Assembly: GCA_017428325.1 (NCBI GenBank)
Contig: JAFRRA010000001.1
Location: 1 to 64,000 of the forward strand
Length of the DNA: 64,000 nucleotides
Origin: Bacteroidales bacterium
GTDB taxonomy: Bacteria; Bacteroidota; Bacteroidia; Bacteroidales; UBA932
Direction: 5' to 3'
Positions 26,091 through 34,346 of this stretch are shown piece by piece. The position numbers and the translations under genes were made by a program. Position 1 is the stretch's first letter, and each line of letters starts with the position of its first letter. The notes beneath the pieces were generated by a model. The model was not told the DNA's origin. It ran no database searches and saw nothing but the letters and a program-made list of their open reading frames with translations.

Positions 26091-26176
26091 TTGTAAGATT
26101 CTACATCTTATCACAATAAGGCTATATGCCGAAGGTTTTTACCTAAACTCCCGCTTCGGTGGGAGTTCTTTATTTT
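26091..26176 (+). ncRNA. tracrRNA for the II-C system
   Basis: The anti-repeat covers 26091-26116. GATTCTACATC (26097-26107) pairs with 11 bases of the crRNA repeat, then a 4/4 internal loop, then CACAA (26112-26116) pairs with TTGTG. Upstream TTGTAA can pair with the repeat's other end, leaving 8 repeat bases unpaired. Downstream CAATAAGGC continues into a GGC-TATAT-GCC hairpin, very like the start of the Neisseria tracrRNA tail, then a small GGT-TTTT-ACC hairpin and a 9-bp terminator hairpin with a UUCG loop. Exact ends are inferred from the promoter and terminator. Confidence 0.88.
26146..26176 (+). terminator. Intrinsic terminator of the tracrRNA
   Basis: AACTCCCGC (26146-26154), UUCG tetraloop, GTGGGAGTT (26159-26167), one G-U pair, followed by CTTTATTTTT. 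In II-C guides such a 3' hairpin is usually also a Cas9-binding element. Confidence 0.8.
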
Positions 26177-26236
26177 TGAGGGCATTTAACTTTTCGGCTC
26201 AAAAATATAGCGGCATTTTGACAATTTCTGTCAAAA
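26171..26236. repeat. Two further inverted repeats after the tracrRNA terminator
   Basis: TATTTTTGAG (26171-26180) is repeated inverted as CTCAAAAATA (26198-26207), and TTTTGACA (26216-26223) pairs with TGTCAAAA (26229-26236) over a 5-base loop. The second could act as a two-way terminator between the tracrRNA and the convergent thioredoxin gene. Confidence 0.4.
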
Positions 26237-26244
26237 ATCGAATT

Positions 26245-26270
26245 ATATAAACGTTTATAAACGATTATAT
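26245..26270. repeat. 26-base near-perfect palindrome right of the CRISPR-Cas locus
   Basis: Symmetric about 26257/26258 with a single mismatched pair; the core CGTTTATAAACG is perfect. The 15 bases TATAAACGTTTATAA (26246-26260) are identical to 19841-19855 left of the array. With that copy it brackets the array, cas genes and tracrRNA. Confidence 0.55.
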
Positions 26271-26292
26271 CCGGATAAAATGGGGGTGTATA

Positions 26293-26823
26293 CTATGAGT
26301 TGACAGCTTTTGGGGTCCAGTTCTTGAAAAAGCGCATCACCTTTTCCTTGTTATAGCCTTCTCCTTCTTCCAGATAGCCGGAGTCCTGGATATGAATAAT
26401 CTTGCCGTTCTTGTCAAGGACAATGAAGACAGGATATCCGAACCTTCCGGCATTGTCCAGGCGTTTCATAAGGGCAGCAGCCCTTTTGGCAACAGCCTCA
26501 TCCTTGCTTTTGGCCATTCTAGGGTTGTAGTTCACGTGGATGTAGACAAAGTTGTCGTTGATGATCTTGGTGATGTCTGAATCTTTGGAAATATAGTCTG
26601 CAAACTTCAGGCACCAAGGGCACCAGTTGCCGCCAACCTGGCAGATTACGAATTTGCCTTCTTTCTTGGCCTGAATCAAGGCTTTGTCTATCTGTTCCAT
26701 CTGGTTGATGCTTTCATCATAGACTTTCTTCAGACCGGTCTGAGATTTAGCGTCTTGGGCAAATGAGGTGGCAGATATCAATGCCGCCATAATCGCGATA
26801 AATAAAGTCCTTTTCATATTCAT
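26293..26823 (-). CDS. Exported thioredoxin-like protein
   Basis: A 176-residue protein with a signal peptide (about 1-22, ending TSFAQ) and a thioredoxin fold containing the redox motif WCPWC. The GYPVFIVLD strand and cis-proline (GYPV) are present. It probably reduces or isomerises periplasmic disulfides, or acts as a peroxidase-type thiol protein; the electron donor is not evident. It begins 12 bases after the recombinase stop on the same strand, so it is probably expressed with rpsU-xerC. A Met two codons later is an alternative start. Confidence 0.83.
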   Translation of the reverse strand: MNMKRTLFIAIMAALISATSFAQDAKSQTGLKKVYDESINQMEQIDKALIQAKKEGKFVICQVGGNWCPWCLKFADYISKDSDITKIINDNFVYIHVNYNPRMAKSKDEAVAKRAAALMKRLDNAGRFGYPVFIVLDKNGKIIHIQDSGYLEEGEGYNKEKVMRFFKNWTPKAVNS

Positions 26824-26835
26824 ATCTCTTTTAGA

Positions 26836-27750
26836 TTATTTCTTGGTTTTGGCCCTGGGATGGGCGGTCTTGTAGATTTCCTTTAGCTTCTCGAAGGAAT
26901 TGTGGGTATAGACTTCGGTTGCCGCCAGAGACGAGTGGCCGAGAGCTTCCTTTATGCTGTTCAAGTCTGCTCCGTTGTTCAAGAGAGACGTTGCAAAACT
27001 GTGGCGCAGGGTATGCGGTGTCTTCTTTCCGGAAAGCCCCTTGGCTTTTGACAGTTCCGCCTTGACAGTACGGTTGATGAATTCCGGGTATGCAGGGCCT
27101 CCGGCATCGGTGAGGAAGAAACTGTCGCCTTCTTTATTATGCTCTTTCTGGAACTCCTCGCGGAGCAAAAGGTAATCCCCTATCTTCTCCACTAGGGAGT
27201 CCACAATAGGAACCATTCTCTGCTTGTTGCCTTTTCCGATGATGCTGATTGTGCGTCTGGAAATGTCTATATCGCCGAGTCTCAGCGATGCGGCCTCTGC
27301 CCTTCTCAATCCCGTATCATAGAGCAAAGTCACTATCATGCGACCCCGGACAGAAAGATAACCGTCTGCCACAGGAGTGTCGAAATACAGTTTAAGGGCC
27401 TCCGGAGAAAAGAATGACGGGAGCCTCTTCTTCTCTTTGGGGCGAACAATTTCCTTCACTGGATTGGACGGGAGTTTCTGCTGCTTTACAAGGAAGTTGC
27501 AGAATGTGCTGAGGGCACTCAGATGCAGGTTTACCGTCCTTGGATCAAAGCCACGGTCCATCAGGGAAGAGACATATCCCCTTATCGGCTGGAACTTGAG
27601 GGCAGACAGGATATCTTCATCGCTGAGCTCCTTTTCAGGAAAAGAGTGCCTGAGGAAATCCTCCACAGCATCCCCGTAAAGCCTTACGGTCCGCTGAGAG
27701 TATCTTCTTTTGACCTTCAGATAATCTATGAAATCCTCCTTCACACCCAT
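26836..27750 (-). CDS. xerC: Tyrosine recombinase of the XerC/XerD family
   Basis: Site-specific recombinase that resolves chromosome dimers at dif. The frame is open to 27801, but the start MGVKEDFIDYLKVKRRYS at 27750 (304 residues) fits the family. The SAM-like core-binding domain covers about 1-90 and the catalytic domain follows with R in TGLRRAEAAS, K in GKGNKQR, HTLRHSF, LGHSS and the nucleophile in ATEVYTH. The position right after rpsU is the conserved Bacteroidales location of this housekeeping gene, which argues against it being a mobile-element integrase. Confidence 0.88.
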   Translation of the reverse strand: MGVKEDFIDYLKVKRRYSQRTVRLYGDAVEDFLRHSFPEKELSDEDILSALKFQPIRGYVSSLMDRGFDPRTVNLHLSALSTFCNFLVKQQKLPSNPVKEIVRPKEKKRLPSFFSPEALKLYFDTPVADGYLSVRGRMIVTLLYDTGLRRAEAASLRLGDIDISRRTISIIGKGNKQRMVPIVDSLVEKIGDYLLLREEFQKEHNKEGDSFFLTDAGGPAYPEFINRTVKAELSKAKGLSGKKTPHTLRHSFATSLLNNGADLNSIKEALGHSSLAATEVYTHNSFEKLKEIYKTAHPRAKTKK

Positions 27751-27827
27751 ATGTGCAAATTTAAACAAATAGAATGAAAAAAGGGCTGGCCTTGCGGTCA
27801 ACCCTTAGATGTCAGGAGCAGTGCTCC

Positions 27828-28019
27828 TTATTCCTCGCTGGTCTGAAGGTGCTTCACATAGATAGCCTTCATCAGCTGAGCGCGCTTCTTTACAGAAGGC
27901 TTCTCAAAGGTCTTGCGATCTCTGAGCTCGCGGATGACGCCGGTCTTCTCGAACTTTCTCTTGAATTTCTTAAGTGCTCTCTCTATGTTCTCGCCGTCCT
28001 TAATCGGAACGATAATCAT
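27828..28019 (-). CDS. rpsU: 30S ribosomal protein bS21
   Basis: Small basic ribosomal protein at the 30S platform next to the anti-Shine-Dalgarno end of 16S rRNA. The 63-residue sequence (IIVPIKDGENIERALKKFKR, then KKRAQLMKA) is canonical, with a short acidic tail. It has a perfect promoter (28053-28083) and a strong SD, AAGGAGGTGG, about 11 bases before the ATG. In Bacteroidota bS21 helps mask the anti-SD, and a strong SD on rpsU fits reported autoregulation. xerC follows after 77 bases. Confidence 0.95.
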   Translation of the reverse strand: MIIVPIKDGENIERALKKFKRKFEKTGVIRELRDRKTFEKPSVKKRAQLMKAIYVKHLQTSEE

Positions 28020-28052
28020 GCTTTATACCACCTCCTTTTTCTTTGCGGGCTG

Positions 28053-28083
28053 CAAAGGTATGAAAAAAAACTTCATCTCCAAA
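28053..28083 (-). promoter_or_regulatory. rpsU promoter
   Basis: Minus-strand TTTG (28080-28083), 19-base spacer, TACCTTTG (28053-28060): full consensus, with the same -7 box as the tracrRNA promoter. The start site would lie about 30 bases before the rpsU ATG. Confidence 0.75.
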
Positions 28084-28252
28084 TCTAAGGCAAGACAAAT
28101 GCTGCCACACCGGCTAGAAATAAAAAGCAAATTGGGCTTAAAACGCTTACAAAGTACAATATTAATTGTTATATTTGCTGTCTATTGAAACTGCAACTGA
28201 GCAATATCAAAGATTACAACAAATAATACACCTATCAAACAACAGTAATAAT

Positions 28253-30106
28253 ATGGCAGAGAAATTATTTACTGAGTTTCCTCCCGTTCCCAAACAGGTA
28301 TGGGAAGATGCTATAATCAAGGATTTGAAGGGTGCCGATTACCAGAAGAAGCTCGTATGGAGAACAATGGAAGGTTTCTCCGTACAGCCTTATTATCGCG
28401 CAGAGGACCTGAAGGGTCTTAAGGAAGTGGGCGGAAAGGCTGGAGAGTTTCCTTTCGTAAGAGGTACCAAAGACGACAACAACTGGCTGATCCGTCAGGA
28501 CTATATGGTCGGAAAGGACTTCAAGGCTGCAAACGCCCTGGCTCTTGACGGCATGATGAAGGGAGTAACCGCTCCTGGATTCGACCTCAGCCAGACAGAG
28601 AAAGTCCTCAAGGCGGACATGAAGGCTCTCCTGAAAGACATCGAGCTCAAGGCCGTTGAGGTAAACTTCAAGGGATGCAAGGACTTGTCTATCCTGAAGA
28701 ACTTCATAGCTGTTGCAAAGGAGAAGGGCGCAAAGGCTTCAGCCATCAGGGCCTCTTTCGACTATGACCCTCTGAAGGAGCTTAACGCCACAGGAGTATG
28801 GAGCAAGGCAGATGCTGCAAAACTTCTGGTAAAGGCCATCGAGCTGGTCAAGGACTTCCCTCACATAACGGTTGTCGGAGTTTATTCATACGCTTTCAAC
28901 GATGCGGGAAGCACCATCACCCAGGAACTGGCATACGGAATGAATATGGGCAGCGAATACCTGAACCTCCTGCAGGATGCCGGAGTAAAGGTTGACGAAA
29001 CTGCAAAGAGGATCAAGTTCACCGTATCCATCAGCGGCAACTACTTCATGGAGATTGCCAAGTTCCGTGCAGCAAGACTGCTGTGGGCCAATATCGTAAA
29101 GGCTTACGGGGCTAAGAAGGAAGACAGCTGCAAGATTAAGGTTCACGCCGTTACAAGCTCCTGGAACCAGACAGTTTACGATCCTTACGTTAATATGCTG
29201 AGAGATACCACCGAGGCAATGAGCGGCGCTATCGGAGGAGTTGACTCTATGGAAGTCCTTCCTTTCGACCACGCATACAAGAAGCCGGGCGAGTTCTCCA
29301 ACAGGATTGCCCGTAACGTGCAGAGCCTGCTTCTGGACGAGAGCCACTTCAACAAGGTAGTTGACCCGGGTGCCGGATCTTACTATATCGAGGAGCTCAC
29401 CGATGCTGTGGCAAAGGCCTCCTGGGATCTGTTCAACTCCATAGAGAAAGCCGGCGGATATGTCGAGGCATTCAAGGCCGAGACCATCCAGAACAGCATC
29501 AAGGAGACATCGCTGAAGAGAGATTCCAACATAGCTACCAGAAGGGATACCCTCCTTGGAACCAACCAGTTCCCTAACTTCACCGAGGTTGTGGAGAAGG
29601 AAGTTACCAAGAAGACCGTAACCCGCAAGGCCGCTCCTAAGAAGAAGGCCGGAATGGTTGGCCGTCCTCTCGAGGTTTACAGAGGCGCTATGGCCTTCGA
29701 GGAACTCAGGTTCAAGACAGACAAGGCAAAGAAACGTCCAATGGCGTTTATGGTTACCTACGGAAACCTGGCAATGTGCCGCGCAAGGGCGCAGTTCGCC
29801 TGCAACTTCTTCGCAGTGGCAGGATTCCAGGTTGTGGACAACAACCGCTTCAATTCTCCTGAGGAGGGAGCAAAGGCTGCCCTGAAGGCTAAGGCAGACA
29901 TTATCGTGGCATGCTCTTCAGACGACGAGTATGCCGTTGAGGTTCCACAGATTGCCAAGATCGTGGGCAAGAAGGGAATCGTTGTTGTAGCCGGAGACCC
30001 TGAATGCAAGAACGATCTGATTGCAAAGGGTATCGAGAACTTCATCAGTGTACGCAGCAACGTGCTCGAGACACTGAAGGCTTATCAGGAAAAACTTATC
30101 AAATAA
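28253..30106 (+). CDS. mutA: Methylmalonyl-CoA mutase small (beta) subunit
   Basis: Non-catalytic partner of MutB in the adenosylcobalamin-dependent interconversion of succinyl-CoA and (R)-methylmalonyl-CoA, on the route to propionate. The frame is open from 28166, but [20 protein letters not shown] at 28253 is the family start, giving 617 residues. It has the TIM-barrel domain and a C-terminal B12-type Rossmann domain that lacks the DxHxxG cobalamin motif, as expected for the small subunit. A -7 box TATATTTG lies at 28170-28177. mutB starts 14 bases downstream. Confidence 0.93.
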   Translation: MAEKLFTEFPPVPKQVWEDAIIKDLKGADYQKKLVWRTMEGFSVQPYYRAEDLKGLKEVGGKAGEFPFVRGTKDDNNWLIRQDYMVGKDFKAANALALDGMMKGVTAPGFDLSQTEKVLKADMKALLKDIELKAVEVNFKGCKDLSILKNFIAVAKEKGAKASAIRASFDYDPLKELNATGVWSKADAAKLLVKAIELVKDFPHITVVGVYSYAFNDAGSTITQELAYGMNMGSEYLNLLQDAGVKVDETAKRIKFTVSISGNYFMEIAKFRAARLLWANIVKAYGAKKEDSCKIKVHAVTSSWNQTVYDPYVNMLRDTTEAMSGAIGGVDSMEVLPFDHAYKKPGEFSNRIARNVQSLLLDESHFNKVVDPGAGSYYIEELTDAVAKASWDLFNSIEKAGGYVEAFKAETIQNSIKETSLKRDSNIATRRDTLLGTNQFPNFTEVVEKEVTKKTVTRKAAPKKKAGMVGRPLEVYRGAMAFEELRFKTDKAKKRPMAFMVTYGNLAMCRARAQFACNFFAVAGFQVVDNNRFNSPEEGAKAALKAKADIIVACSSDDEYAVEVPQIAKIVGKKGIVVVAGDPECKNDLIAKGIENFISVRSNVLETLKAYQEKLIK

Positions 30107-30120
30107 GGGGAGGAAAAGTT

Positions 30121-32265
30121 ATGCGTCCAAAATTCAACGATTTAGTATATAAGTCAGCTGCAAAGCCTGCAGCAAAGAAGGGTGCAGCAAAGAAGGAAGT
30201 TCTTTGGAATACCCCTGAAAAGATAGCTGTAAAGACCAACTACACTGCAAAGGATCTGGAGGGAATGGAACATCTGCATTACGCTGCCGGTGTGGCTCCT
30301 TTCCTGAGAGGACCTTACAGCACGATGTATGTCCAAAAGCCTTGGACCGTGCGCCAGTACGCAGGTTTCTCCACCGCTGAGGAGTCCAACGCATTCTACA
30401 GAAGGAACCTGGCTGCCGGTCAGAAAGGTCTTTCCGTAGCGTTCGACCTCCCTACCCACAGAGGATACAACGCAGATAACCCAAGGGTTGTCGGCGATGT
30501 TGGAAAGGCAGGTGTAAGTATCTGCTCCGTTGAGGACATGAAGATCCTCTTCGACCAGATACCTCTTGGAAAGATGTCCGTATCCATGACAATGAACGGA
30601 GCCGTCCTTCCTATCATGGCCTTCTACATCGTGGCAGGTCTGGAGCAGGGAGTAAAGCTCGAGGAAATGGCAGGTACCATCCAGAACGACATTCTCAAGG
30701 AGTTCATGGTGCGTAACACCTACATCTATCCTCCTGAGTTCAGTATGAGGATCATCGGCGACATCTTCGCCTACACCTCACAGTATATGCCTAAGTTCAA
30801 CTCCATCTCAATTTCCGGTTACCACATGCAGGAAGCAGGTGCAACCAACGACATCGAGATGGCTTACACACTTGCAGACGGTCTGGAGTATCTCCGTACC
30901 GGTATCAAGGCAGGCATCCCTGTTGACAAGTTCGCACCGCGTCTTTCCTTCTTCTGGGCAATCGGAACCAACCACTTCATGGAGATTGCAAAGATGAGGG
31001 CAGCCAGAATGCTTTGGGCAAAGATCGTTAAGCAGTTCAATCCTGAGAACCCTAAGAGCTTGAGTTTGAGAACCCACTGCCAGACTTCAGGATGGAGCCT
31101 TACAGAGCAGGATCCTTTCAACAACGTTGCAAGAACCTGTATCGAAGCAATGGGAGCTGCGCTGGGCCACACCCAGAGCCTGCACACCAACGCACTCGAC
31201 GAGGCTATCGCCCTGCCAACGGACTTCTCTGCACGTATCGCCAGAAACACCCAGATCTACATCCAGCAGGAAACCCAGGTTTGCCGTTCAATCGACCCTT
31301 GGGCAGGTTCATACTACATCGAGAGCCTGACCAACGAGCTGGCTCACAAGGCTTGGGGACATATCCAGGAAGTTGAGAAACTGGGCGGTATGGCAAAGGC
31401 TATCGAGACCGGTATTCCTAAACTGAGAATCGAGGAAGCCGCTGCAAGGAAGCAGGCAAGGATCGACTCCGGCGAGGAGACCATCATCGGCCTGAACCGC
31501 TACCGTCTCGACCACGAGGATCCTATCAAGATCCTGGATATCGACAATACCAAGGTTCGCCAGCAGCAGGTAGCCCGTCTGCAGAAGCTGTACAAGACAA
31601 GGGACAACGAGAAAGTTAAACAGTGTCTGGCCGCTATCACCGAGTGCGTGAAGACCAAGAAGGGCAATCTCCTCGCTCTTGCAGTTGAGGCTGCAAAGGC
31701 AAGGGCTTCCCTCGGAGAAATCTCTGACGCATGCGAAGAGGTAGTAGGAAGATACACAGCAAAGATCCGTATGAATGTAGGTGTTTACTCATCTGAGGTC
31801 AAGAAGGACAGCGAGTTCGAGAAGGCAAAGAAGATGGTTGCCGAGTTCGCGAAGAAGGAAGGCCGCCAGCCTCGTATCATGGTTGCCAAGCTCGGACAGG
31901 ATGGTCACGACCGTGGTGCAAAGGTTGTCGCAACCGGTTATGCCGACTGCGGATTCGACGTGGATATGGGACCTCTGTTCCAGACTCCGGCCGAGGCAGC
32001 AAAGCAGGCAGTGGAGAACGATGTCCACATCGTTGGCGTTTCCTCACTTGCAGCAGGCCACAAGACCCTGGTTCCTCAGATCATCAACGAACTGAAGAAA
32101 CTCGGAAGAGAGGACATCATAGTTGTTGCCGGCGGAGTTATCCCTGCCCAGGACTATGACGCTCTCTACAAGGCCGGTGCAGCCGCTATCTTCGGCCCTG
32201 GTACAAGAATCTCCTACTCTGTAATCAAGATGATGGAGCTTCTCAACCAGAGGTTTGAGAAATAG
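30121..32265 (+). CDS. mutB: Methylmalonyl-CoA mutase large (alpha) subunit
   Basis: Catalytic subunit. The ATG at 30121, with GGGGAGG eight bases before it, gives 714 residues; the frame is open further upstream within mutA. The barrel carries the substrate-binding [13 protein letters not shown] and the [10 protein letters not shown] motifs. The C-terminal cobalamin domain has the base-off ligand motif DGHDRG (DxHxxG) and GVSSLAAGH. An Ala/Lys-rich insert near residues 12-24 is low complexity. Works with the cobalamin adenosyltransferase encoded at 57459-58037. Confidence 0.95.
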   Translation: MRPKFNDLVYKSAAKPAAKKGAAKKEVLWNTPEKIAVKTNYTAKDLEGMEHLHYAAGVAPFLRGPYSTMYVQKPWTVRQYAGFSTAEESNAFYRRNLAAGQKGLSVAFDLPTHRGYNADNPRVVGDVGKAGVSICSVEDMKILFDQIPLGKMSVSMTMNGAVLPIMAFYIVAGLEQGVKLEEMAGTIQNDILKEFMVRNTYIYPPEFSMRIIGDIFAYTSQYMPKFNSISISGYHMQEAGATNDIEMAYTLADGLEYLRTGIKAGIPVDKFAPRLSFFWAIGTNHFMEIAKMRAARMLWAKIVKQFNPENPKSLSLRTHCQTSGWSLTEQDPFNNVARTCIEAMGAALGHTQSLHTNALDEAIALPTDFSARIARNTQIYIQQETQVCRSIDPWAGSYYIESLTNELAHKAWGHIQEVEKLGGMAKAIETGIPKLRIEEAAARKQARIDSGEETIIGLNRYRLDHEDPIKILDIDNTKVRQQQVARLQKLYKTRDNEKVKQCLAAITECVKTKKGNLLALAVEAAKARASLGEISDACEEVVGRYTAKIRMNVGVYSSEVKKDSEFEKAKKMVAEFAKKEGRQPRIMVAKLGQDGHDRGAKVVATGYADCGFDVDMGPLFQTPAEAAKQAVENDVHIVGVSSLAAGHKTLVPQIINELKKLGREDIIVVAGGVIPAQDYDALYKAGAAAIFGPGTRISYSVIKMMELLNQRFEK

Positions 32266-32286
32266 CTGACGGCTATGTATCTGATC

Positions 32287-32316
32287 AAAAGGTTGCCCCT
32301 TAGGACAACCTTTTTT
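32287..32316 (+). terminator. Terminator after mutAB
   Basis: AAAAGGTTG (32287-32295) pairs with CAACCTTTT (32306-32314) and runs into a six-T tract, a standard intrinsic terminator 22 bases after the mutB stop. Confidence 0.75.
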
Positions 32317-32349
32317 GTTATCTTTGGACAAAGAAAAACATACCGCAAT

Positions 32350-33828
32350 ATGAATCTCAAGAAAGTTGCAACAGTTTTAGCCTCAGCGATGATAATTTGC
32401 CAGGCCTGGGGACAGGGAAAGATCGTATCTCTTGACTACAAGACTGATGGTGACCTTTATCCCGGAACGGAAAGAAACCTGCAGGTCTATATCCCTCAGC
32501 AATATGACGGAAAGAAACCGGCTTGCCTGTACATCGGACTGGACGGCATACTATGCAACGCTCCAAAGGTCTTCGACAAGCTCATCGCTGAGGAAAAAAT
32601 GCCTGTGACCATAGGCATCTTCGTCCAGCCTGGAGTCATCAAGGGAAAAGACGGAAATGTCATCCGCTACAACCGCTCCAACGAGTTTGACTTCACCGAC
32701 GGACGATTCGCGGAGTTCCTTGAGACAGAGATAATTACGTTTGTTGAGAAAGAGGTTGGAGTCAGCATTTCAGAAGATCCTAACGACCGCTCGATCTTCG
32801 GGCTTTCCAGCGGAGGAATCGCTGCTTTCAACGCTGCCTGGCAGAGGCCGGACCTCTTCCGCAGAGTGTTCAGCGGAGTGGGAACTTTCGTAAGCATGAG
32901 AGGCGGAAATGACCTTCAGGTGTTTGTCAGAAAGTGCGAGCCGAAGCCGCTCAGGATTTTCCTCCAGGACGGAAGCAACGATGTCTGGAATGCCACCTTC
33001 GGCCACTGGTACGAGGCCAACCAGATGCTTTCCACCGCCCTGGATTTTGCTGGCTATGACGCCAAGTACGACTGGAGCGACGGCTATCATTCCGTAAAGC
33101 GTTCCGCAGAAATCTTCGAGGATGTAATGGTCTGGCTCTGGAGAGATTACCCGGAGCCTGTCAAGGCTGGAATATCAAAGAACGACTTTTTGGACAAGTA
33201 TATCATCGCCGATGAAAAATGGGTAAAGGAAAAAGAAATAGACAAGACCTTACCTCATGTATTCGGAATCATTACCGAAACAAGTCGCAGAATGCCTTCG
33301 CAAGATATCATCGTATATGCCGCTTATTATCCGGATAACAGCTTTCTGGTTCTTGAAAAGAGCCTCGATTTTACAGAGAAAGAAACCAATTGCCTCTGGC
33401 AGGCTATCTCCAATAATTCAGACAGCAATACCTCACGTTCTCCATATTTCAGTGAACAGAGATTCTACTGGCTGCATTCATACGGTAACGCTCCTGTTTC
33501 TAAAGGTCCGATGGCTTTTGACTCTAAGGGCAACCTGTTTGTTCTCACCGATATAGGCATACAGGTCTGCGACCAGAACGGAAGAGTCAGGTTCATTCTG
33601 GAAATACCGGACGTTGTCAGGAACGCTCTCCTGGAAGACAACAGGCCTCACCTTCCAGAGCTGCTTAGAAACGGAGGAAAAAAGGAGTACGAAAGAAAGC
33701 TTCTGACTCTTGTCATCAGAGAAGGGAAGATTTTCGTTTCGGACAGAGAAACATTCACATTTAGCCGTACATTGAACATATCCCCGGCTGTCAAGGGACA
33801 AACCCCGAAGAGCCAGGGACAGGGATAG
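32350..33828 (+). CDS. Exported esterase (enterochelin-esterase-like) with C-terminal beta-propeller-like part
   Basis: The frame opens at 32275 but ATG 32350 (492 residues) starts a clear signal peptide (ending AWGQ). Residues of about 25-270 form an alpha/beta-hydrolase of the Fes/esterase D type with nucleophile motif GLSSGG, an acid near QDGSND and histidine in DGYHS. The C-terminal 200 residues (GPMAFDSKGNLFVLTDIG) resemble a strand of an SMP-30/NHL propeller and may be only a partial propeller. Substrate unknown: siderophore esters, feruloyl esters or other acyl esters are all possible. Confidence 0.75.
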   Translation: MNLKKVATVLASAMIICQAWGQGKIVSLDYKTDGDLYPGTERNLQVYIPQQYDGKKPACLYIGLDGILCNAPKVFDKLIAEEKMPVTIGIFVQPGVIKGKDGNVIRYNRSNEFDFTDGRFAEFLETEIITFVEKEVGVSISEDPNDRSIFGLSSGGIAAFNAAWQRPDLFRRVFSGVGTFVSMRGGNDLQVFVRKCEPKPLRIFLQDGSNDVWNATFGHWYEANQMLSTALDFAGYDAKYDWSDGYHSVKRSAEIFEDVMVWLWRDYPEPVKAGISKNDFLDKYIIADEKWVKEKEIDKTLPHVFGIITETSRRMPSQDIIVYAAYYPDNSFLVLEKSLDFTEKETNCLWQAISNNSDSNTSRSPYFSEQRFYWLHSYGNAPVSKGPMAFDSKGNLFVLTDIGIQVCDQNGRVRFILEIPDVVRNALLEDNRPHLPELLRNGGKKEYERKLLTLVIREGKIFVSDRETFTFSRTLNISPAVKGQTPKSQGQG

Positions 33829-33886
33829 TCAGCTGAACGGGAACAATCACTATATTTGCGCCCGGTTTTAATCTAAGGATAAAAAT

Positions 33887-34255
33887 ATGGGCAAGGCACT
33901 GCTTACAATATTGCTGCTGGTAGTATCCAACAGTTTCATGGCACTGGCCTGGTACGGCCAGCTCAAATTCAAGACAAACACCCTTCTCCCTAAGTGGGGA
34001 CTGGCCGGCATAGTGCTGATCAGCTGGGGAATAGCCTTCATAGAATACTGGTTCATGATACCGGCAAACAGGATCGGGTTCAAGGATCTTGGAGGCCCGT
34101 TCTCCCTGGTTCAGCTGAAGGTGATCCAGGAGGTGATTTCCATTCTGGTATTCGTGGTATTTGCCCTGATTTTCTTCAAGACGCAGACCTTCAACTATAA
34201 CCATCTGATAGCCTTCATCCTGCTGATAGGCTCCGTATATTTTGTCTTCAGATAG
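33887..34255 (+). CDS. DMT-family DUF486 small membrane protein
   Basis: A 122-residue protein with four hydrophobic segments, conserved residues FMALAWYGQLKF and GIAFIEYWFMIPANRIG, and a C-terminal PhoH-like membrane helix, as in DUF486 (drug/metabolite-transporter superfamily). Function unknown. A -7-like TATATTTG lies at 33851-33858. A hairpin follows the stop. Confidence 0.82.
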   Translation: MGKALLTILLLVVSNSFMALAWYGQLKFKTNTLLPKWGLAGIVLISWGIAFIEYWFMIPANRIGFKDLGGPFSLVQLKVIQEVISILVFVVFALIFFKTQTFNYNHLIAFILLIGSVYFVFR

Positions 34256-34263
34256 AAAGCCGG

Positions 34264-34303
34264 AACAAAATTTTCCGTTCTTTGAACGGAATTTGTTATT
34301 TTT
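34264..34303 (+). terminator. Terminator-like hairpin after the DUF486 gene
   Basis: TTCCGTTC (34273-34280), loop TTT, GAACGGAA (34284-34291), with outer arms AACAAA and TTTGTT, then a T-rich run TTATTTTTG. The same run contains a -7-like TATTTTTG (34297-34304) that could serve the next gene. Confidence 0.55.
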
Positions 34304-34346
34304 GAAGTTTGAAGGAAATTTTGTCTGACAAAAAATATTTAACGAT

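Noticed and set aside
26836..27750. Tyrosine recombinase as the integrase that brought in the CRISPR block
   Set aside because: Its position behind rpsU is the normal housekeeping place of xerC in Bacteroidales; no link to the flanking palindromes is shown.
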